From Cladopsammia gracilis (taxonomy: Eukaryota; Cnidaria; Anthozoa; Scleractinia; Dendrophylliidae), in the NCBI GenBank assembly GCA_022457155.1, contig JAJGOT010000438.1, positions 587,001 to 651,000 of the forward strand: a DNA stretch of 64,000 bases, given 5' to 3'. Of the stretch, positions 63,501 through 64,000 are shown one piece after another. Position 1 is the stretch's first letter, and each line of letters starts with the position of its first letter. The position numbers and the translations under genes were made by a program. The notes under the pieces are model-generated. The model was not told where the DNA came from and searched no databases. It saw only the letters and a list, made by a program, of their open reading frames with translations.

Positions 63501-64000
63501 CGTCGAAGTGGTTTTTGTTTTTGTAAAGGTATATCATCTGTCCATCATGCTCATTTTCAGTTGTGAAGATCAGATCATTGAACTGATCACCGTCTACAAT
63601 GTTTATCTGAATCTTAAGATGTTCCGCGAATCTCTTTGCATCTTCGAGGGTAGAACCGGTTTCCTTGTTAATTTCGATTCCAGCTTCTTTGTGAAGTTTG
63701 ATAGCTTCGTCTTTCTGCAATTTTCTCGACTTATTGAACCCATCCTGTAGCTGAGTTTTTGTCCATCTACATTTATTTATGTTTGCGAGAGCCGTCACTA
63801 TTGCTCGTGCAAGACAGGTCGAGTCACAATTTTTGATTGTGATGATACTCTTTTTGGTGCTGGCATTTAATTTTGTTACACGTAATCGACCCGCTCCCCG
63901 GGGAACCTTTACCGATTGAATCTCTATTTTGACCTCGGGGAGCGGTACATCCTTGTATTCAATGAATCTAGCTATCTCTTCGACAAGATCCGTCCCAAGG
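60580..64000 (-). CDS. Family B DNA polymerase (Polinton/Maverick/adintovirus type), open to the window edge
   Basis: An uninterrupted frame of at least 1139 codons, from the right edge to TAA at 60580. Numbering from the in-frame GTG at 63798: a Cys-rich zinc-finger-like block (about 114-255), exonuclease motifs DCE (265-267), HNAKSYD (316-322) and YCDSDVDIL (442-450), an endonuclease-like insert with FQGCFWHGC (about 552-560), and polymerase motifs YVDFVSLYS (655-663), KISLCSLWGKFG (839-850) and FDTDS (936-940). Upstream of the GTG the frame continues with CDSTCLARAI, and NHFDV follows near 96-100. In such elements this enzyme replicates the element by protein priming. Motif A has SLYS where SLYP is usual and motif B has Cys where Asn is usual. 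The true start, integrase and capsid genes would lie beyond the window. Confidence 0.85.
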   Translation of the reverse strand, partial: LGTDLVEEIARFIEYKDVPLPEVKIEIQSVKVPRGAGRLRVTKLNASTKKSIITIKNCDSTCLARAIVTALANINKCRWTKTQLQDGFNKSRKLQKDEAIKLHKEAGIEINKETGSTLEDAKRFAEHLKIQINIVDGDQFNDLIFTTENEHDGQMIYLYKNKNHFDVITSMPAFLSKDYYCHTCKKPYTKRDCHRCPAKCTACFKYFPDGKKCSKPPIPCDKCNRSFFGVDCFMEHLRNRSTWGSKDTVCKKVGKCLKCERTITSSKNFDLKKHICGYSKCSNCEKYCDMNEHLCFMSQTECRGGKCQGYGCKDGNLCYSCRTRTDKYMFYDCEATQETDVHEINLVVCHDFYGDKYTFETLDEFCRFIFYKNNHVGYTFIAHNAKSYDAQFIRNWCIENRVKPDIIYNGTKIMSMKAEGVRFIDSINFIAAGLSSFPKTFGLKELKKGYFPHYFNTKCNQNYVGPIPDKKHYDYDQMKPSARKEFLKWYQQRIDENYVFDMKKELRDYCDSDVDILRRGMLIFREQYIELGNIDPLQYITIASVCMTIYRSNHMRREKIAVVKEITRGENYSKSSIAWLDWISQRDGVNIKHALNGGEETLPDIGKVDGFCGNTVYEFQGCFWHGCEKCYTCDTINTKNQMDMLTLRKRTVAKNDKIRAAGYELVEVYECELKKEKDFNKFLKTWNREFVGPLNPRDAFFGGRTNITKPTYTFKKGEKGRYVDFVSLYSTVQFFKHYPIGHPTKIFDPPQEYDENWFGFVKCKVLPPRGLYHPVLPVKIRCDKAEKLLFPLCRVCAENKIQECTHTDDERSFIGTWCTNELNVAICKGYKVLNIYEVWHFPKRSDDLFKSYVRKFMKIKMESSELKVGEGCTYKSVDEYKAIVKSKLGIELGEIEFNPGRRAISKISLCSLWGKFGQRNNMNQTVYVTEPKEFYKILLDESIDDLNIQFLNEEMVEMTYNLKDQFVDNSNNTNIFIAAFTTSHARMMLYEVLDKLGDQVLGFDTDSCWYIEREGGQRIETGDSLGDLTDELNGHYITNWCGSGPKSYSYSTSDGKMECKVKGFTLNHKNSQKINQKTMKQITEGQKEQITTVNERAITRDPLTKQVVNKYQKKDFRMCYDKRCMVKTESGIETFPYGY

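Noticed and set aside
61563..63750. Plus-strand ORFs opposite the polymerase
   Set aside because: Antisense shadows of the conserved minus-strand polymerase frame, without family features.

Overview
This is eukaryotic, AT-rich, repeat-dominated DNA. It has GT-AG split exons, several LINE and Penelope-like retroelement relics, many MITEs with terminal inverted repeats (TIRs), minisatellites of several unit lengths, and a long viral/Polinton-type family B DNA polymerase. The repertoire fits an anthozoan cnidarian, most likely a stony coral; that assignment is inference from repeat and gene style, not from a marker gene.

Region 1 (1-16.5 kb): the main host gene. Eleven minus-strand exons between 659 and 16332, ten of which join in frame with phase-0 junctions, encode the middle and C-terminal parts of a fold-type III PLP decarboxylase of the diaminopimelate-decarboxylase-like (LysA/ODC) family. 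Its N-terminus (PLP lysine exon), one internal exon and its last exons were not found. The introns are filled with unrelated tandem arrays (82-bp satellite, 20-bp minisatellite, 88-bp repeat, 61-bp hairpin minisatellite), MITEs, a SINE relic and five C/G homopolymers of 16-19 nt.

Region 2 (16.5-30.6 kb): transposon graveyard. It holds a TIR element, the 3' part of a LINE with a restriction-like endonuclease, SINE and tRNA-like sequences, a TTAA-flanked foldback element and a decayed cysteine-rich transposon-type protein. It also holds two related elements (19624-20972 and 29040-30190) that begin TAGCCTG, have perfect 8-bp target duplications, and each carry the N-terminal part of a RecQ-like helicase at the same distance from the left end.

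Region 3 (30.6-45.3 kb): inverted remnants of a GIY-YIG-type (Penelope-like) retroelement at 30.6-31.6 and 38.1-38.5 kb, each next to a cluster of GCGTAAA/TTTACGC motifs. MITEs are nested here with intact empty-site paralogues. A candidate first coding exon (35924-36008) and a candidate last coding exon (40267-40534) lie on the minus strand. Six hammerhead-ribozyme-like cores are scattered over the window; three lie about 60-180 bp 3' of a GIY-YIG-type reading frame on the same strand.

Region 4 (45.7-56.6 kb): a very large palindromic element into which an L1/Tx1-type LINE (46.3-52.8 kb) and an L2/CR1 3' fragment (53.0-53.6 kb) have inserted. The L1 is itself interrupted by a TTAA-flanked MITE. 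A 1.6-kb TIR element follows.

Region 5 (56.6-64 kb): two candidate cysteine-rich exons, the 5' end of a PIF/Harbinger-like Myb protein, microsatellites, and an uninterrupted minus-strand ORF (60580 to the window edge) for a protein-primed-type DNA polymerase B of the Polinton/Maverick/adintovirus kind. It is the only long undamaged mobile-element ORF in the window.
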